Shown here piece by piece: positions 1 through 8,333 of a stretch of 24,384 bases of DNA (positions are counted from its first letter, which is position 1; every line of letters starts with the position of its first letter). Under the pieces are notes generated by a model that did no database searches, was not told the DNA's origin, and saw nothing but the letters and a program-made list of their open reading frames with translations. The position numbers were made by a program, and so were the translations under genes. Origin of the DNA: Chara braunii (taxonomy: Eukaryota; Streptophyta; Charophyceae; Charales; Characeae); the NCBI GenBank assembly GCA_003427395.1, contig BFEA01000275.1, forward strand, positions 1,523,578-1,547,961. The letters run 5' to 3'.

Positions 1-1050
1 CATGGTGATGACGACGATCCGCTCATCAACAGGCAGAGGCGATCGGGAGACATGGCGGTTTTGGAGGCGAAAGCGCGACTATGGGTCGACGATCATCGAT
101 TCTGGAACGAGACAGAGGTCCATGGGATGTTCAAGATGATCCAGGACACTCGCCTGCACCTCTTGGGCATCGCGAAGGGTGTGAAACCGCCGGAAATCAA
201 AAAGAGCATCATGTTGCCCAACTCCACGATCCCTGTGGCGAAGATGGAAGACGAGTTCGAGCTGGGGGCTGCCAAGGAGAGAACTGGGAGGGTGCAGACA
301 ATAACGTTGCGCACCATCCATGGGTGGGTCTTCAAGTCCCCCTGTCGCGCACGCGGGTATCACTGCGCGTACGGCTATGTGTTGAACCACGTCGGCACAG
401 ACCTGGCCCGCGCCATCTGGTTAGGAGAGGACTGGCGGGTATGTGTGAGTCCCGCGGTCGTCCATAACACTTTGTAGCTGAATATGAAGCTCCCCATATG
501 GTACGTCGGCGGCATCATACACGACAGGCACGAGGACGACGAGATGGCATCGTATCAGGAGTCCACAACGCAGCATCTTGTGGGAGCTTTCACGAATGGT
601 GTGGACGTGGGGGAGGGGGTGGATGCCGGTCGGATCTTGTACGAAAGGCTGAGGAACGTCGCCAACTGCATGCGCCTTCTGCTGTCTGCCGCCATGTGGA
701 TCATGCGGATGATGGGAGACAATCTCCGTTCGCATTATGAGGCGTCCCATCTGATGGAGCTCATAGCGAAACCCACGCTCATTGTGTCGCTGCATCAGTC
801 CTTCCACGCGCGGCGCCATGTTCTGCAGTGCGTGAACGCCGTCACAAAGAAAATGGGGAAGCCCCCCATGACGTTAGTAGACCCTCCGCTGTACATCCCC
901 GACTGGGTTTCCTGCGGGGACCCGGTGTCCTTAAACAACGACGCGACGTTGACGTCTCCGGATATCGGCTGGCGACTGGATTGGATGGGCACCAGACTGC
1001 CGGAGATCGACGTCGAAGAAGAGGACAAGCCTGCCGACGGGGAGGCGTGA
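1..1050 (+). pseudogene. Accessory ORF of the Harbinger-type element, N-terminus outside the window, one in-frame amber
   Basis: The frame is open from base 1 to the TGA at 1048-1050 except for a TAG at 475-477, so about 348 codons of a longer protein are present and its start lies upstream. I do not recognise a domain. The visible protein is hydrophilic and Trp/Met/His-rich, with segments such as WVDDHRFWNE and WLGEDWRVC before the stop and SFHARRHVLQC after it, and it becomes acidic at the end (DVEEEDKP). It converges tail-to-tail on a Harbinger transposase about 1.9 kb away. PIF/Harbinger elements typically carry a second, Myb/SANT-like protein that helps the transposase bind DNA, so I infer that role from position only; any DNA-binding domain would be in the missing N-terminal part. 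The amber (codon 159 of the visible frame) should truncate it unless read through. Confidence 0.55.
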
Positions 1051-1565
1051 ATGATGGTGACAATGACGACGACGACGGTGACAGCCTCCACGATGATGAT
1101 GTTGATGCGGACGGCGTCTTTCACAACGATGGCGGCGACGGGGACGACGGCGACGAGCACATGTGTCCTGCCGCCAGTGGTGCTGGTGAGGGTGATGGCG
1201 ACAAAGGCGACGCTAACGATGGTGATGATGATGATGACGACGATGATCATGACGATGATGATTATGATGATGATGACGATGATGACGACGGTGGTGATGA
1301 TGGTGATGATGAGGACGATGAAGACTATGACGTTGATGATGATCATGATGATGATAACAATAATGATGATCATGTCCATGACAATGATCACGACGATGAT
1401 GACGGTGATGCTCATAATGCTGATGGTGATGATGATGACGATGATGACGATGATGACGATGATGACGATGATGATGATGATGATGATGACGAAGATGTGC
1501 ATGACGATGGTGCCGCCGGTGATGTCGCCGGCGTTGACGGGGTTAGCAGCGGGAAAAGTGAATGA
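1051..1565 (+). repeat. (GAT/GAC)n trinucleotide repeat, Asp-rich if read in frame 3
   Basis: Starting right after the accessory ORF's TGA, GAT/GAC-type trinucleotides dominate, densest at about 1195-1495. In frame 3, one register off the accessory ORF, the stretch reads as a nearly pure Asp tail with scattered Gly, His, Asn and Val, ending at the stop at 1563-1565. On the other strand it gives only Ile/Val or Ser runs, which are artefacts. Either it is a simple microsatellite, or it is the former acidic C-terminus of the upstream protein put out of frame by an indel near 1040. The acidic last residues of the upstream ORF favour the second view, weakly. Confidence 0.75.
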
Positions 1566-2954
1566 AGAGAGTCGTTGGGCGATGCCACGTGCACGCGTCG
1601 AGAACGAAACAGCTCCGTTAGCGGGGGATGGTGGACAACGCGCTACCTCGTGTAGCGCCGACGTCCATAGACAAATAGGAGGAAGATGACGACCATGTTC
1701 TGTGGTCGTCTCTGTTCATTGGTGTACATACATGTCGTCGCCAAACTCCGCGGACCTTCCTCAACCTTGTGCATTACACCGTTTTTTAGTGGCGACAATG
1801 GTGGACGTCCGTTGTCGCCACGCTGGTTGTGCGGCGTCCAAATTTTCTTACCTCATTATGTACGGAAGTTCATCTCCAACCGTGCTCAGTATTTTTATGT
1901 GTCCTTGTTCCGATTGGTGAGATTTCATGTTAGCATGCACGTTTTTTTTTTTGTCTTGCTTTGTGAATGCAAACTTTTCGATCGTACTTGTGGTTTGTAT
2001 ATTGTACTAGTATTCTTTTGTGTTTGTTGTTCAGGATTGCATGAGACCGTGCTCGTATGCAGTGCCATGGATTGTCGTTTACAAATCGTGTGCTTCTTTT
2101 GAAACCCGCATTCATCCAACATGCATTGACAAGACAATAACGAAGACGCAGACGATTGAAGGCCAACAAAAAAACAAGTTTTCGCCAGATGTCGACGACT
2201 TGCGTATATGGATTGAAAAATAAGGCGTCATCAGTTGCTTGCTGTCGTAAACTTTTGTTCGCACGTTAGTATGCCATCCATGTTGCACGTGGTGTGAAGG
2301 AGAGGGAGGAAAACAGTCCCCAACAACCATTATAACTTTGTGAACAGAACGCAACAATCACCAAACCCTTGTCATAGAAACAGCAGATTGTGGGCACAAC
2401 TGCTAGCCCAGAAAATGCGAAAGGAACCCCGACGCATGCAAGCGTTTTTCGCTAACTATAGACTCGAATTCCATAACATTGTCGTGCACTGACGACAGTA
2501 AGGGGCCGCCACCGCCGCATCCGCCGCCCAATGCCTACCACACTAACAGGGAACGCACCACTATCAACGCTCAAGACCAAAGCCGCAGATCAAAACAAAC
2601 AATGAAAACAAACTTCTGAGAAGCGAAAATGTGGACGGCATATCTTGTGGGGACCACGACGCATGATTGTCGCTCTCCGCTCTGCGTCCCTCAATGGCGA
2701 CCGAAAGTTGGACGGCATGGCACATCTATTGCGCCCATCGTCTCTCCACACATTGCTTCCTTCAACCGCCGTCGTGAAAATATCTTCCATCATCGTTCGC
2801 CGCAGCTCCTGCCGCCCCGCACCGCCTTCTGCCGTCATCTCTGCGTCATTCGCTCCGTCAACGCCTGGCGCAGCATGACCGCTTCCCCCGTGGAGGTTTC
2901 CATGCACAATGGCCTGGGGGGGGGATGGATCCCGAGATCCACCCGACGACGCAC
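1566..2954. other. Spacer between the convergent Harbinger ORFs
   Basis: About 1.4 kb lies between the end of the Asp-repeat tract and the transposase stop. It is T-rich at about 1930-2110 and mixed elsewhere. The short ORFs here have low-complexity or cysteine-rich translations without recognisable motifs. A purely positional reading is that it holds the 3'UTRs and polyadenylation signals of both convergent genes. I see no other element in it. Confidence 0.5.
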
Positions 2955-4028
2955 TCAATTGGCGTCGACCTCCCACAGCAAGTTCTCGTCGAAAGGGATG
3001 TCAACGTCGATCAGGATGTTGTGCAAGATGCAGACGGCCATGAACTGCTGGGGCAAGGTCTCCATGTTCGTCTTGTGCGAGCCTAGGAACAAGCGCCACA
3101 TTCCCTTCAGTCTCCCGAAGGCCCTCTCCACCGCCCCCCTCACGATCTTCTGCTTGTTGTCGAAACGGGTCTCCAGTGGGGACTGCGCCGCGCGGCCAAA
3201 GGGGACAACAATCCATTCGCTCGGCGGGTAACCATTGTCGGCCAGCAGATAACCATTCGTCTGCACTTGAAACGGTAGCAGCACAGGAGGCCCTCTGAAC
3301 AACTCTCCCGCCGCCGCCCGCGACCATAGACTGGAGAGATGGATGATCCTGACGTCGTGGCAGCTCCCCGGATAGCCCACGAACACGTCGAGGATGTGCA
3401 AGTCCAAGTCGACCACCACTTGGGCCACCACGGAGAATCGTATGTTGTGGACGTAGTAGTCTTCCGCAGGTGCGTTCGCCGGCTTGTCCACATAGATATG
3501 GGTGCAGTCGATGCACCCGTGGCAGTTCGGGAAACCCTTGTCTGCAAAAGCACGCAGAACGATCGCCTTCCGCACCCCGGTCGGCCACGCCACCTTCTCC
3601 CTGTACACCGAGAGCAGCGCAGCAGTGACGGACCGGACGGCCACCAAACCTGAAGCCCTGCCGATTCCAAAGTTGCAGCTACTGCTCTCGTATGTCCCGC
3701 CCGACGCCCACCTGTACAGCGCGTAGGCGACGATGTGGTCTGGTTGCAACGACTCTCTATAGAACGTCACACGTCGCTGGAGAATCGGCGACAGGTTCTC
3801 GACGATCTCGCGGAATACACGTGGAGACATTCGTAACTTGTCGCGGAAGTAGTCGTCAGTGGCGTCGTCTGCAGGCCGAAGATCCTCCCAAGTTCGCCCC
3901 GTCCTCCTTTTTACCCACCACCTCGGCGTCGCCCTTGGTAGTGCCCCACACCCCAGTGCACAGCATACCTCCAACACGACGTCACAGATGGCAGTGCTGT
4001 CCAACCCTTCAGACGTCGCCGGCGGCAT
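2955..4028 (-). CDS. PIF/Harbinger DDE transposase (DDE_Tnp_4-like), apparently intact
   Basis: A 357-aa protein ending in TGA. The catalytic landmarks of the Harbinger nuclease family are in order: D174 in GCIDCTHIYVDKP, a GYPGSCHDVR block at about 218-227, D264 in LLADNGYP, and E301 in GAVERAFGRLKGMWRLF, followed by CILHN at about 333-337. An N-terminal region (about 55-140) with FRDKLRMSPRVFREIV resembles the helix-rich part upstream of the nuclease in these proteins. Length fits the family (roughly 350-450 aa). The product would cut the element's terminal repeats and reinsert it with a 3-bp target duplication. I used the first Met after the in-frame TGA at 4041-4043; the same frame is open again upstream to 4367, so the original start may lie farther out. 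Convergent to the accessory ORF at 1-1050. No disabling change is visible within it. Confidence 0.9.
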   Translation of the reverse strand: MPPATSEGLDSTAICDVVLEVCCALGCGALPRATPRWWVKRRTGRTWEDLRPADDATDDYFRDKLRMSPRVFREIVENLSPILQRRVTFYRESLQPDHIVAYALYRWASGGTYESSSCNFGIGRASGLVAVRSVTAALLSVYREKVAWPTGVRKAIVLRAFADKGFPNCHGCIDCTHIYVDKPANAPAEDYYVHNIRFSVVAQVVVDLDLHILDVFVGYPGSCHDVRIIHLSSLWSRAAAGELFRGPPVLLPFQVQTNGYLLADNGYPPSEWIVVPFGRAAQSPLETRFDNKQKIVRGAVERAFGRLKGMWRLFLGSHKTNMETLPQQFMAVCILHNILIDVDIPFDENLLWEVDAN

Positions 4029-4040
4029 CAGCTTCCTTCG

Positions 4041-4367
4041 TCAACCGCGTGGCCGTGCCCACCGCCGTTCACCTTCCACCTCCATGTCGCAAAGCATGAT
4101 GACGGCGGCTACGGCAGACGACACAGCAGCCCTCTCCAGAGGGGACAACCTGGCCCCGCCATCGTCCCCGTCACCCACGGAACGCACATTCACCACCTCA
4201 GACATCGCTGTCATCCTCTTGAACGGAACTCGACCAACACTCAACAGGTCGCCGGCAGCTAAGGACACTGCACACGAAGAAGTTGGCGGAGATGGGGGTC
4301 GGTTAGCAGTGCGTGAGCACAAAGGCGCAAGGCGGAACACGACGCTCAGAACAGTGGATCGAGCCAC
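4041..4367 (-). pseudogene. Possible former N-terminal extension of the Harbinger transposase
   Basis: A 108-codon open stretch lies in exactly the same frame as the transposase and is separated from its Met only by a TGA and four codons (RRKL). Its end (AAVSSAVAAVIMLCDMEVEG) is a small hydrophobic or helical segment of the kind often found at the N-terminus of plant Harbinger transposases. Either the stop is a mutation (CGA to TGA, a CpG transition) that removed the N-terminus, or the stretch is simply 5' leader. It is not independently recognisable as a protein. Confidence 0.3.
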
Positions 4368-4387
4368 GGTGCGACATGTCTTCTAAT

Positions 4388-4860
4388 ACGTGTGGAACCT
4401 TCTCTTGACGCCCAAATGGCTAGCATCTCCTCCGCGTGATGCCCACTACAAAACCCCGGGGATTCCTTGATGGGGTCGTCCCACGCCCGCATGTCCCCGC
4501 GGAACCTCAGCAGAGGGCATGGTCAGCCCATTCGAAATTTGAATTTTGAAAGCAAACGCGCCAGCGCATAATTTTTTTCCCTTGGACGGCGGCGGCAGTA
4601 CCTTTTCGAACTCGACGCCCAAACGCGCTGGACCAAGGCCGCTCACACGGACACCGGACGATGGACCACCGCCCAAACATTCGTCCCGCGTCCGCGTATA
4701 AAATTACACGTCTCCCCGCGGCCACTCCTCGGAGCATCCTCGGGCATCGTCCCGAGGGAGAAGTGGAACGAAAGCGGGAAATTCCTCGGGCACCCCCGAG
4801 GATTTTTCCCCGGAGCCAGAGGACGCCCCGAGGAGTGTCTAACGAGCCCCTTCTTCCATC
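4388..4860. other. GC-rich right flank of the Harbinger element with hairpins
   Basis: No gene. From about 4715 the sequence is built of short CCTCGGG/CCCGAGG inverted repeats, for example TCCTCGGGCATCGTCCCGAG at 4738-4757. A very similar palindrome occurs inside the mini-element at about 6371-6394. The stretch closes with the terminal-repeat-like sequence at 4831-4850, so it looks like a subterminal region of a TIR element. Confidence 0.45.
4831..4850 (-). repeat. Terminal-inverted-repeat-like end, AGGAGTGTCTAACGAG
   Basis: AGGAGTGTCTAACGAG at 4831-4846 is identical to 16 bases of the right terminal repeat of the mini-element at 6280-6726. The last bases (CCCC here, GCCT there) differ. It lies about 460 bp beyond the transposase region and may be the right end of the Harbinger element or of an independent mini-element that lost its left end. 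No left partner is visible inside the window. Confidence 0.5.
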
Positions 4861-5008
4861 GAGTTGAGATCTCCATTTTAAGTTTTAACCTCTTTTTTTT
4901 CTCTTTTTTTTTTGTTTTGGAAGGATCAGATATGAAACTGATCAGAACAGTATTAGACTTCATCTTATTAGCCAAAAGGCTGAGAATTTGAAAAAGAAAA
5001 CTGTATCA

Positions 5009-5099
5009 GTGAATTATGGTCCATCAAGCCTGGGCCCTTTCCAATTGATAGGTACATCTCCTCAACCAAAGGGCCCAGGCTAGATGGACCTGAATTCAC
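5009..5099. repeat. Inverted repeat (32-34-bp arms) at the start of the tandem array
   Basis: Arms 5009-5042 and 5068-5099 are imperfect reverse complements (GTGAATTATGGTCCATCAAG against the arm ending GATGGACCTGAATTCAC), with a loop of about 25 bp. The left arm is also an inverted copy of the array unit that follows, so the whole locus can fold back. Confidence 0.75.
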
Positions 5100-5113
5100 T
5101 TATTATAGTAAAG

Positions 5114-5368
5114 AGATTCTGTACCTATCAACTGGAAAGGGCCCAGATTCTGTACCTATCAACTGGAAAGGGCCCAGGCTAGATGGACCAGAATGCACTT
5201 GTAGTAAAGAGATTATGTACCTAGCAACTGGAAAGGGCCCAGATTCTGTACCTATCAACTGGAAAAGGGCCCAGATTCTGTACCTATCAACTCGAAAGGG
5301 CCCAGGCTAGATGGACCAGAATTCACTTATAGTAAAGAGATTCTGTACCTATCAACTGGAAAGGGCCC
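5114..5368 (+). repeat. Tandem array of a 31-bp unit with 34-bp interruptions
   Basis: Six copies of a 31-bp unit beginning AGATTCTGTACCTATCAACT and ending GGGCCC lie at 5114, 5145, 5210, 5241, 5273 and 5338. They are nearly identical. A second, 34-bp unit beginning AGGCTAGATGGACCAGAAT separates them at 5176-5209 and 5304-5337, with a first copy at 5078-5113. The higher-order pattern is (34+31+31), (34+31+31+31), (34+31). It is non-coding. Confidence 0.85.
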
Positions 5369-5840
5369 CTGTCTCCAGAACCGCTCTCCTTCCAATAGCA
5401 AAGAGATTCTGTGTGAAATGCTCATATGCATCAGATCATAACGAAGATCCCAGTAGAATAGCCTTTCCAACCCCATTTGTGGTCCCCGCTGGCCCCAGAT
5501 ATGATCCCACCAGCTCCAAAGCCAGATGCCACCAGGACATTGCATAAACACATGCTCAATGGTTGGCATTTTTTTTATTTTTTTTTTTATTTTTTTTTTG
5601 GATGGTTTCTGGGATCAACCTACTCGGGAACGCAGACTTACAAAATTTACCACAGGATTTGCAGTCCCAGCTCAGGGCCTTCCCGTGCCAGAGACGATCC
5701 CGCCACCTCCAAAGCCTGATGCTAGCAGCTATATAAACCTCAGAAGAACACAAAATAAGTCGACAGCTGTGCGAGGCATAACGTGACAGGACATGCTCAG
5801 AACACGTATAGCTTATGGGCCTCGCTCCACTACACAACAC
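5369..5840 (-). pseudogene. LINE ORF2 C-terminal zinc-knuckle (zf-RVT) relic, split by an A/T tract
   Basis: The - strand encodes PTIEHVFMQCPGGIWLWSWW (about 5564-5505), the His-X4-Cys half of the zinc knuckle found after plant LINE reverse transcriptases. The Cys-X2-Cys half (CKSCGK) is upstream on the same strand at about 5663-5646, and ETIQ at about 5610 leads into it. The halves are separated and put out of register by an A-rich (T-rich on +) tract at about 5570-5600. A similar stretch (IRLWRWRDRLWHGK, about 5725-5680) looks like a second degraded copy of the Trp-rich part. It belongs to a different LINE lineage from the element at 7806. The 31-bp array cuts it off downstream. Dead. Confidence 0.6.
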
Positions 5841-6078
5841 TCTACATGCATCTCGTGCTCATAACCATCCCAATACATTCCACATCTTGGACTCCTCCAA
5901 ACGCACCTTGTCCAGAAAGGCGTCCAAATGCATCTAGAGTGTCAACATAACACTTCATATGCATCTCGTGCTCATAACCGTCCCGATACATTCCACGTCA
6001 TGGACTTCTCCAATCGCACCTGGTCCAGAAAGGCATCCAACAAATGCATCTAGAGTGTCGAGTAGTAGAGCGAGGCCC
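5817..6078. mobile_element. 262-bp TIR mini-element, GGGCCTCGCTCCACTAC ends, TSD TAT
   Basis: The left end, GGGCCTCGCTCCACTACACA, and the right end, reading inward GGGCCTCGCTCTACTACTCG, form imperfect terminal inverted repeats of about 35 bp. TAT precedes the left end (5814-5816) and follows the right end (6079-6081), which is a 3-bp target-site duplication. There is no coding capacity. The interior is a tandem duplication (separate entry). A 3-bp duplication is typical of PIF/Harbinger and CACTA elements; with Harbinger transposase nearby, a Harbinger-derived MITE is the simplest reading. Confidence 0.7.
5846..6059 (+). repeat. Two tandem copies (period 113 bp) inside the mini-element
   Basis: ATGCATCTCGTGCTCATAAC starts both copies (5846 and 5959). 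Both end with ATGCATCTAGAGTGTC (about 5943 and 6059). The copies differ at about a dozen positions, several of them CG/TG or CG/CA pairs. The junction sequence CATAACACTTCAT separates them. The outer ends overlap the inner part of the terminal repeats. Confidence 0.85.
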
Positions 6079-6114
6079 TATATCTGCATTCACAGCAAGG
6101 AAGAGATGAAGACA

Positions 6115-6203
6115 ACTGATTTCTCGATCCATGCATGTCATCCTTCCACCGGGGCGATGCTAATCTTCTCTGTATCGTCCGGGTTTCGGTTTTAACGGAC
6201 GAT
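6115..6203 (-). ncRNA. U6 snRNA-like sequence (probable pseudogene)
   Basis: Read on the - strand, ACGATACAGAGAAGATTAGC is identical to the universally conserved core of U6, including the ACAGAGA box (6173-6167) and the AGC triad. The next 40 bases follow U6 with about 85% identity by eye (AAGGATGACA, then ATCGAGAAAT). The 5' side keeps a U6-like TCCGTTAAAACC but with about 7 extra bases, and the 5' stem-loop is not recognisable. No TATA element is evident at the right spacing and no terminal T run follows. It is therefore probably a fragment or retropseudogene rather than a working gene. It lies between two TIR mini-elements. Confidence 0.7.
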
Positions 6204-6311
6204 TGACAAGTGATTTCCTCTTTAATTTTCCATTTTCAAGTGGAATGCCATTCAGAGTGGCAACCCCATTCAATACATAGGGCCTCGTTAGACACTCCTT
6301 ACGAATTCCTT

Positions 6312-6339
6312 GAGCCACAAGGAATTTTCCTTGTGGCTC
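6312..6339. repeat. Perfect hairpin, 13-bp arms, 2-nt loop
   Basis: GAGCCACAAGGAA and its exact reverse complement are separated by TT. The 22-bp centre recurs at 6608-6629. Confidence 0.9.
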
Positions 6340-6539
6340 GTAAGGGAATTTGGGCTCTTCGTTCCACCTGTCCTCGGGGACGTCGCCCGAGGACATTTCC
6401 TAAGCCTGATGTCAGAAAAAAAAGGAAAAAAGAAAAAAAAAAACAGTTGTGCTTCAGGCCTTCAGCCAGTAGGGTGCCGCCACGATGCAGATTCTCAGCT
6501 GTAACGTCTATCTACTCTCCTCTCCGTGAAACGCGGATT

Positions 6540-6581
6540 CCTTGTGTCCAAGGGACCTCACGAGGTCCCTTGGGCACAAGG
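6540..6581. repeat. Near-perfect hairpin, 20-bp arms, 2-nt loop
   Basis: CCTTGTGTCCAAGGGACCTC and its reverse complement with one mismatch are separated by AC. It lies in the middle of the fold-back element. Confidence 0.9.
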
Positions 6582-6606
6582 AAGAAATGGCTGGGGTCAC
6601 AAGGAT

Positions 6607-6630
6607 GCCACAAGGAATTTTCCTTGTGGC
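6607..6630. repeat. Perfect hairpin, 11-bp arms, second copy of the 6312 hairpin
   Basis: GCCACAAGGAA, TT, then the reverse complement. The core is identical to 6313-6338. Confidence 0.9.
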
Positions 6631-6729
6631 GTTTTCACATTTCTTTTTCAATTTCGTCCCCAAGGACAGGTGGAACGAGCGCGTCCTTGTGGATTTCACG
6701 TCCCCAAGGAGTGTCTAACGAGGCCTATA

Positions 6730-7424
6730 GTGAACCTGCACGACCTTTCAAAAAAAAATAAAAAAAATCCAAAGGAAGCGAATGACAAAATGCTTCTCCG
6801 CTCATGCAGGCAGTGATGCGGTCGGGAAAAACGAACGTTCGAGTCACTTCACATGATCCACATCGTTTTCAACCAAAAAAACAAAAAAACGTTTTCGCCA
6901 TAAGTTTCAAAATAGTTTTCGTAGTAGTGACTTTACGCCTATCAAGTACACGGTATAGTGAAAAAAAAAACAAAAAAAAAACAAAACGTTTTCGGCCTAA
7001 ATTTCAACATGGCTTTCGTAGTACCGACTTTCAAACGACATAGGCCTCAAGCCTATTTCGTGGGCCTCTCAATTTCAAGTTTTTCCCACGAAGATTTTCA
7101 TGCCCGGCCGGTACTGCCCGCCAGGGGGAGGTCCGACGCCTGGGGTACCCGGGCGTGCAATAAAAAAAAAAAAACCTACCATTTTTTTTTTTTTGTCTTT
7201 CTGCGCTCTCAAAGAGGACCGCAGATCCAGGCTCATTTCTTTTTTTGCAAGTCGGCTTTCAAGAAGGGGGGAGGGGGGTATAAACTGGTAAGTCGGCTTT
7301 CAAGAGGGGGGCAGGGGGGTATAAATTGGTTTTAAAGGGGCTAAAGGGGTTTGAAGGGGCTTAAAGGGGGGTGCCTCAATGTGATTCTATTATTTGAATT
7401 AATTTCGTTTTTCATCTCCCATTC
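6730..7424. other. Degraded A-rich repeat stretch
   Basis: No gene. Two diverged copies of a motif of about 60 bp (TTTTCGCCATAAGTTTCAAA near 6892 and TTTTCGGCCTAAATTTCAAC near 6990) each lead to TTTCGTAGTA. A GC module with GCCCGGCC and ACCCGGGCG lies at 7100-7160, poly(A) and poly(T) at about 7160-7200, and two copies of AAGTCGGCTTTCAAGA plus a G-rich tail at 7246-7330. These resemble modules of the dispersed family described at 7425-7805. Confidence 0.5.
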
Positions 7425-7500
7425 CCTGAGGAATTCTAATATGACCCTCAGCCAAAAGTCGTTTGTATTGCAATTCTACACAACATAATTTTTTTCCAGA
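7425..7500 (+). repeat. Dispersed repeat family, copy A (GACCCTcAGcCAAAAGTcGTTTG)
   Basis: ATATGACCCTCAGCCAAAAG followed by TCGTTTGTATTGCAATTCTA and CACAACATAATTTTTTTCC matches the same module at 7735-7805 (reverse), 17556-17640 and 20195-20275. It is followed, as in copy C, by a T-rich tract and a CCCGGGC-type GC module (7530-7590). Confidence 0.7.
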
Positions 7501-7519
7501 AGTTCTTGATTTTTAATTT

Positions 7520-7805
7520 TTTTTGCGGGCTGCCCGGACCCATGCTTGGCCGGGCACCCGGGCAAAAGTTGGGTGCCCGGGCACCCAAAAAAATAGCCTG
7601 GTTTTTTTCAACAACGTAGTATTCGTAGTGAATTTCAAACGAAATAGAGCTCTACCGATCACATGCCATGTGGTCGTACGGGCCGTACGTACGGAAAAAA
7701 GACAAAAAAAACAAAATCAAAAAAAATCTGAAAAACAAAATATGTTATGCAGAAAAATAAACTGAAACACTTTTGCCTCAGGGTCATATTGAAATTCGTT
7801 ACCAA
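7520..7805 (-). repeat. Dispersed repeat family, copy B, left part of the copy interrupted by the LINE
   Basis: On the - strand the core reads TTGGTAACGAATTTCAATAT then GACCCTGAGGCAAAAG and TTTCTGCATAACATA, nearly the same as copy C at 17556. The rest holds a GTACGTACGG palindrome (7661-7694), a GTGAATTTCAAACGAAATAG module (7631-7650) and the GCCCGGGCACCC palindrome module (7530-7590). The sequence stops abruptly at 7805 and resumes at 16410: copies C and D continue past TTACCAA exactly where this one resumes after the LINE. Confidence 0.65.
7791..7805 (+). repeat. Left target-site duplication of the LINE
   Basis: GAAATTCGTTACCAA, matching GAAATTCATTACCAA at 16395-16409 at 14 of 15 bases. 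The single difference is CG versus CA. Confidence 0.8.
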
Positions 7806-8333
7806 GGGACAATACCAATACACGACGCACGGGCGGTAGGGGATCGCGTAGCGCTGCTGCGTTGGAAGCAGCGTGCAGCCAGAACCGGTCGTTGGGGACG
7901 ATGGAGATGGTGGGGTGAAAGGGAGCACGGGCTCCAAGGGGTATCATCTCGAGAGAGTATCACCGTGCTCTCGTCGTGCTCTGATCCTGGTCGACCTAGT
8001 GTGGGCAATCCTAATTGACTATGGTGGGAAAGGGAGAAAAGTGAGGCAAGTCGTTAGGCAGGATCCGTGCGTCGCGTCATATCAGAATTTTCAACTAATC
8101 AGGGGCGTGAGCCCTTGGTTATAGATACGGAACAATAACAGGATTCTAGTGGTGGGATGGAGAATCATTGTCGGAGATTGAAACTTGTGTTTACAGTGGG
8201 ATGAGATGCTTATGTCGAAGCTCCTCTACACCTGTTTTGTGGCAAACTTGAGTAGAAAGCTCGGCGCGTGAATGGGACGACAANGACGATCAACATCGAC
8301 GGGATTGGGTCGAATTCCGGTCAATTGGATTGC

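Larger units (their letters stand above)
6280..6726. mobile_element. 447-bp fold-back TIR mini-element, GGGCCTCGTTAGACACTCC ends, TSD ATA
   Basis: The left end GGGCCTCGTTAGACACTCCT and the right end (AGGAGTGTCTAACGAGGCC, then T) are inverted repeats. ATA flanks both sides (6277-6279 and 6727-6729). A second inverted pair lies inside: CGTTCCACCTGTCCTCGGGG near 6360 against CCAAGGACAGGTGGAACG near 6660. Three perfect or near-perfect hairpins are nested within (separate entries). There are no ORFs of substance. It shares the GGGCCTC terminus and 3-bp duplication with the elements at 5817 and 20457, and its sub-terminal sequence with 4831-4850. Confidence 0.7.

Noticed and set aside
795-1502. 235-codon Ile/Val ORF on the - strand
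   Set aside because: It is the antisense translation of the GAT/GAC repeat, without any domain.
1686-2223. Short Cys-rich ORFs on both strands
   Set aside because: They come from T-rich spacer, with no motif, start context or conserved pattern.
2590-2976. 128-codon ORF on the - strand overlapping the transposase 3' end
   Set aside because: It only reads the transposase end in another frame and then the spacer; no domain was found.
5114-5368. CRISPR-like array (31-bp direct repeats with 34-bp spacers)
   Set aside because: The 34-bp segments are themselves repeats, some 31-bp units are directly adjacent, and the setting is a eukaryotic genome with no cas genes.
6830-6845. tRNA B-box-like GTTCGAGTC
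   Set aside because: No A box, cloverleaf or terminator lies around it.
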